Source: an uncultured Collinsella sp. (GTDB taxonomy: Bacteria > Actinomycetota > Coriobacteriia > Coriobacteriales > Coriobacteriaceae). From it: 32,064 nt of DNA. The notes under the pieces were generated by a model, which saw nothing but the letters and a program-made list of their open reading frames with translations, made no database searches and was not told the DNA's origin. How positions within the stretch are numbered: the stretch's first letter is position 1; each line of letters begins with the position of its first letter. The stretch lies in NCBI GenBank assembly GCA_902495545.1, contig CABUXM010000014.1, positions 1 through 32,064 of the forward strand. The letters are read 5' to 3'. Below are positions 30,181 to 32,064 of this stretch, piece by piece. The translations under genes and the position numbers were made by a program.

Positions 30181-31149
30181 GTGAATTCTGAATCCATCGC
30201 CGTCATCATCCCCTGCTACAACGAAGCGCTCACGATCGGCAAAGTCATCGACGACTTTCACCGCGAGCTTCCGCAAGCGACGGTCTATGTCTATGACAAC
30301 AACTCGTCGGACGATACCTCACGCATCGCCACCGAGCACGGCGCCACGGTCCGCTTTGAGCCCCGTCAGGGAAAGGGCAACGTGTGCCGCCAGATGTTTC
30401 GCGACATCGATGCCGATTGCTACCTGATGGTCGACGGCGACGACACCTACCCCGCCGAGGCGGCCAAAGCCCTCTGCGAGCCTATCCTCAGCGGCACGGC
30501 CGACATGACCGTAGGCGATCGCCTTTCCAACGGCACCTACGCCGAGGAGAACAAGCGTGCCTTCCACGGCTTTGGCAACAATCTGGTCCGTGCCATGATC
30601 AAGTGGATCTATGGCTACAGCTTCGATGATGTCATGACCGGCTACCGTGCCATGAGCCGCCCGTTCGTTAAAACCTTCCCTGTGCTTTCCGAGGGCTTCC
30701 AGATCGAAACCGAGCTCTCGATCCACGCCGTCGACCACCGCTGGCGCATCAAGGATGTGCCCATCGAGTACCGCGACCGTCCGGAAGGTTCCGAGTCCAA
30801 GCTCAATACCGTAAGCGACGGCATTAAAGTCGTTGCGATGATTGGCACGCTGTTCAAGGACTACCGCCCTCTGAAGTTCTTCAGCCTCGTCGCGCTTCTG
30901 TTTGCGGTGATCGGCCTCGCCTTGGGCACGCCCATCGTTGTCGAGTATTTCCAGACCGGCCTCGTTCCGCGCTTCCCCACCGCCATGCTCGCCGCGTCGT
31001 TTATGTTCCTGTGCGGTCTGAGCCTTGCGACCGGCTTCATCCTCGATTCCGTGGCAAAGGTCGAAAAAAAGCAGTGGGAGGTCAACGTGTACAGCAAATA
31101 CGCCTACGATGACCAGCCCGGCAGGTCCGCCACCACGCCAAGCGAGTGA
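30181..31149 (+). CDS. Family 2 glycosyltransferase, membrane-anchored (GTG start)
   Basis: 322 aa. The GT-A domain has VIIPCYNEALTIGKVIDDF, YDNNSSDDTS, MVDGDDTYP (the DxD-type motif), DVMTGYRAMSR and GFQIETELS. Two C-terminal membrane spans follow (FFSLVALLFAVIGLALG and MLAASFMFLCGLSLATGFIL). This is the layout of dolichyl/undecaprenyl-phosphate sugar transferases that load a lipid carrier. Probably serves the surface glycan exported by the neighbouring ABC system. Confidence 0.9.
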   Translation: MNSESIAVIIPCYNEALTIGKVIDDFHRELPQATVYVYDNNSSDDTSRIATEHGATVRFEPRQGKGNVCRQMFRDIDADCYLMVDGDDTYPAEAAKALCEPILSGTADMTVGDRLSNGTYAEENKRAFHGFGNNLVRAMIKWIYGYSFDDVMTGYRAMSRPFVKTFPVLSEGFQIETELSIHAVDHRWRIKDVPIEYRDRPEGSESKLNTVSDGIKVVAMIGTLFKDYRPLKFFSLVALLFAVIGLALGTPIVVEYFQTGLVPRFPTAMLAASFMFLCGLSLATGFILDSVAKVEKKQWEVNVYSKYAYDDQPGRSATTPSE

Positions 31150-31202
31150 AAGATCTTCCGCAAAATACTATTGGCACCACTGCGCAGATAGCCATCAACA
31201 AG

Positions 31203-31232
31203 AAAAGCCGCCGTTAAAGAACGGCGGCTTTT
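31203..31232. terminator. Bidirectional terminator
   Basis: AAAAGCCGCCGTT (31203-31215), loop AAAG, AACGGCGGCTTTT (31220-31232). A perfect 13-base-pair stem between convergent genes, with T-runs on both strands. Confidence 0.9.
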
Positions 31233-31254
31233 ACTCTCGAAAAGTTGATAGCGG

Positions 31255-32064
31255 CTAGAGCGTCTTGAGGTACTCCCCAAGCTCTTCCTCCCAGTCGGGC
31301 ATGTGGAACCCGACCGACTCGAGCCTGGAAAGGTCGAGCGCGGAGTGGACCGGGCGCGGGGCGACGGGGCCGGCGGCGCCGGCGTAGTAGTCGGCGGTCG
31401 AAACCGGCACGACCTTGTCCCCGTTGCCGTTGGCGGCCTCGAAGACGGCGCGGGCGATGTCCGCCCAGGACCTGACGGCGCCGGAGCCCGTGCAGTTATA
31501 GGTGCCGTAGGGGGCGTGTGTCCCCAGCACGTGGAAGATGGCCTGGGCCATGTCGCGCGTGAAGGTCAGGCGGCCCAGCTGGTCGTCCACGACGGTGACC
31601 TGCGTGAGATTGTCCTCGGGGTCGGCTACGCGGTCGGAGAGCGCCTTCATGGTCTTGACGAAGTTGTGGCCCTCGCCGATGACCCAGGAGCTGCGCATGA
31701 TGTAGTGGCGCGGGCACCCGGCCACGGCGATGTCGCCGGCGGCCTTGGTCTGGCCGTAGACGGACAGCGGGGAGAACGGCTCGTCCTCCGTGTGGACCTC
31801 GGCGGCGCCGTCGAAGACGTAGTCGGAGGAGACGTGGACCAGGGTGATGCCGTGCTCGGCGCAGGTGCGGGCGAGCAGGGCGGGGCCGGTCGCGTTGGCC
31901 TTCCATGCGGTGGCGCGCCCCTCGGGGGTCTCGGCCCTGTCGACGGCCGTGTAGGCGCCGCAGTTGATGACGGTGCCGTAGAGCGACCAGTCGTACTGCG
32001 CGTAGGCGTCCGGGTCGGACATGTCGAAGGTGTCGATGTCGCAGAAGTCGAAGTCCTTGGCGAC
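31255..32064 (-). CDS. rfbD: dTDP-4-dehydrorhamnose reductase (partial; N-terminus off the right edge)
   Basis: 270 codons visible, open to the window end. Motifs of the RmlD family: NCGAYTAVDRAE, HVSSDYVFDG, YGQTKAAGD (the YxxxK pair) and RSSWVIGEGHNFVKTM. It makes dTDP-L-rhamnose for cell-wall glycans. An in-frame ATG at 32022 is internal: reading continues upstream in the same frame (KDFDFCDIDTFD), so the true start lies outside. In some relatives RmlD is fused to RmlC; this cannot be checked here. Confidence 0.93.
   Translation of the reverse strand, partial: VAKDFDFCDIDTFDMSDPDAYAQYDWSLYGTVINCGAYTAVDRAETPEGRATAWKANATGPALLARTCAEHGITLVHVSSDYVFDGAAEVHTEDEPFSPLSVYGQTKAAGDIAVAGCPRHYIMRSSWVIGEGHNFVKTMKALSDRVADPEDNLTQVTVVDDQLGRLTFTRDMAQAIFHVLGTHAPYGTYNCTGSGAVRSWADIARAVFEAANGNGDKVVPVSTADYYAGAAGPVAPRPVHSALDLSRLESVGFHMPDWEEELGEYLKTL

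Overview
The window joins most of the early half of a temperate phage genome (left 18.4 kb) to chromosomal DNA of a high-GC actinobacterium (right 13.6 kb). The GC-rich codon use, the clustered shikimate genes, the small gene families in the prophage and the surface-glycan genes suggest a gut Coriobacteriia, most likely Collinsella or a relative. This is an inference from gene style and order; no marker gene fixes the taxon.

Prophage, 1 to about 18,402. Apart from a short lysogeny block, every gene lies on the minus strand and is read leftwards in one tightly coupled array (many TGATG or ATGA stop/start overlaps). From right to left: two small regulators facing each other across a 0.1 kb switch with three 15-bp operators (15,669-15,748); a run of small early genes; a recombination/replication module (PD-(D/E)XK nuclease, DUF1351 protein, ERF annealing protein, SSB, a DUF6291-type replication protein whose gene carries four palindromic iterons that look like the phage origin); a long accessory stretch of small cysteine-rich proteins, a cytosine-methyltransferase-like protein with a 9-G tract, a DUF3850/ASCH protein and a paralogous family of four small genes; then HNH, a probable cos region, small and large terminase, and the start of the portal gene. 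Structural and lysis genes lie off the left edge. On the plus strand sit a 71-aa repressor-like protein, a 298-aa unknown protein and a large serine integrase.

Junction. The 3' end of the integrase gene reads antisense into a tRNA-Arg(CCG) gene and stops inside it, so this tRNA is probably the attachment site and 18.40-18.47 kb one prophage end. The tRNA has a strong promoter on the chromosomal side and an apparent terminator inside the integrase gene.

Chromosome, 18.48 to 32.06 kb. An operon aroF-tyrA-aroB-aroA-aroC-pheA-aroE/K, a strong terminator, then aroQ, together encode all seven shikimate-pathway steps to chorismate plus the branches to prephenate/phenylpyruvate (Phe) and to the Tyr precursor; aroE and aroK are one fused gene. 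The leader before aroF contains a possible attenuator. Next come a frameshifted membrane acyltransferase, tRNA-Arg(TCT), a two-gene ABC-2 polysaccharide exporter, a membrane-anchored family 2 glycosyltransferase and a partial dTDP-4-dehydrorhamnose reductase, the edge of a cell-surface polysaccharide locus.
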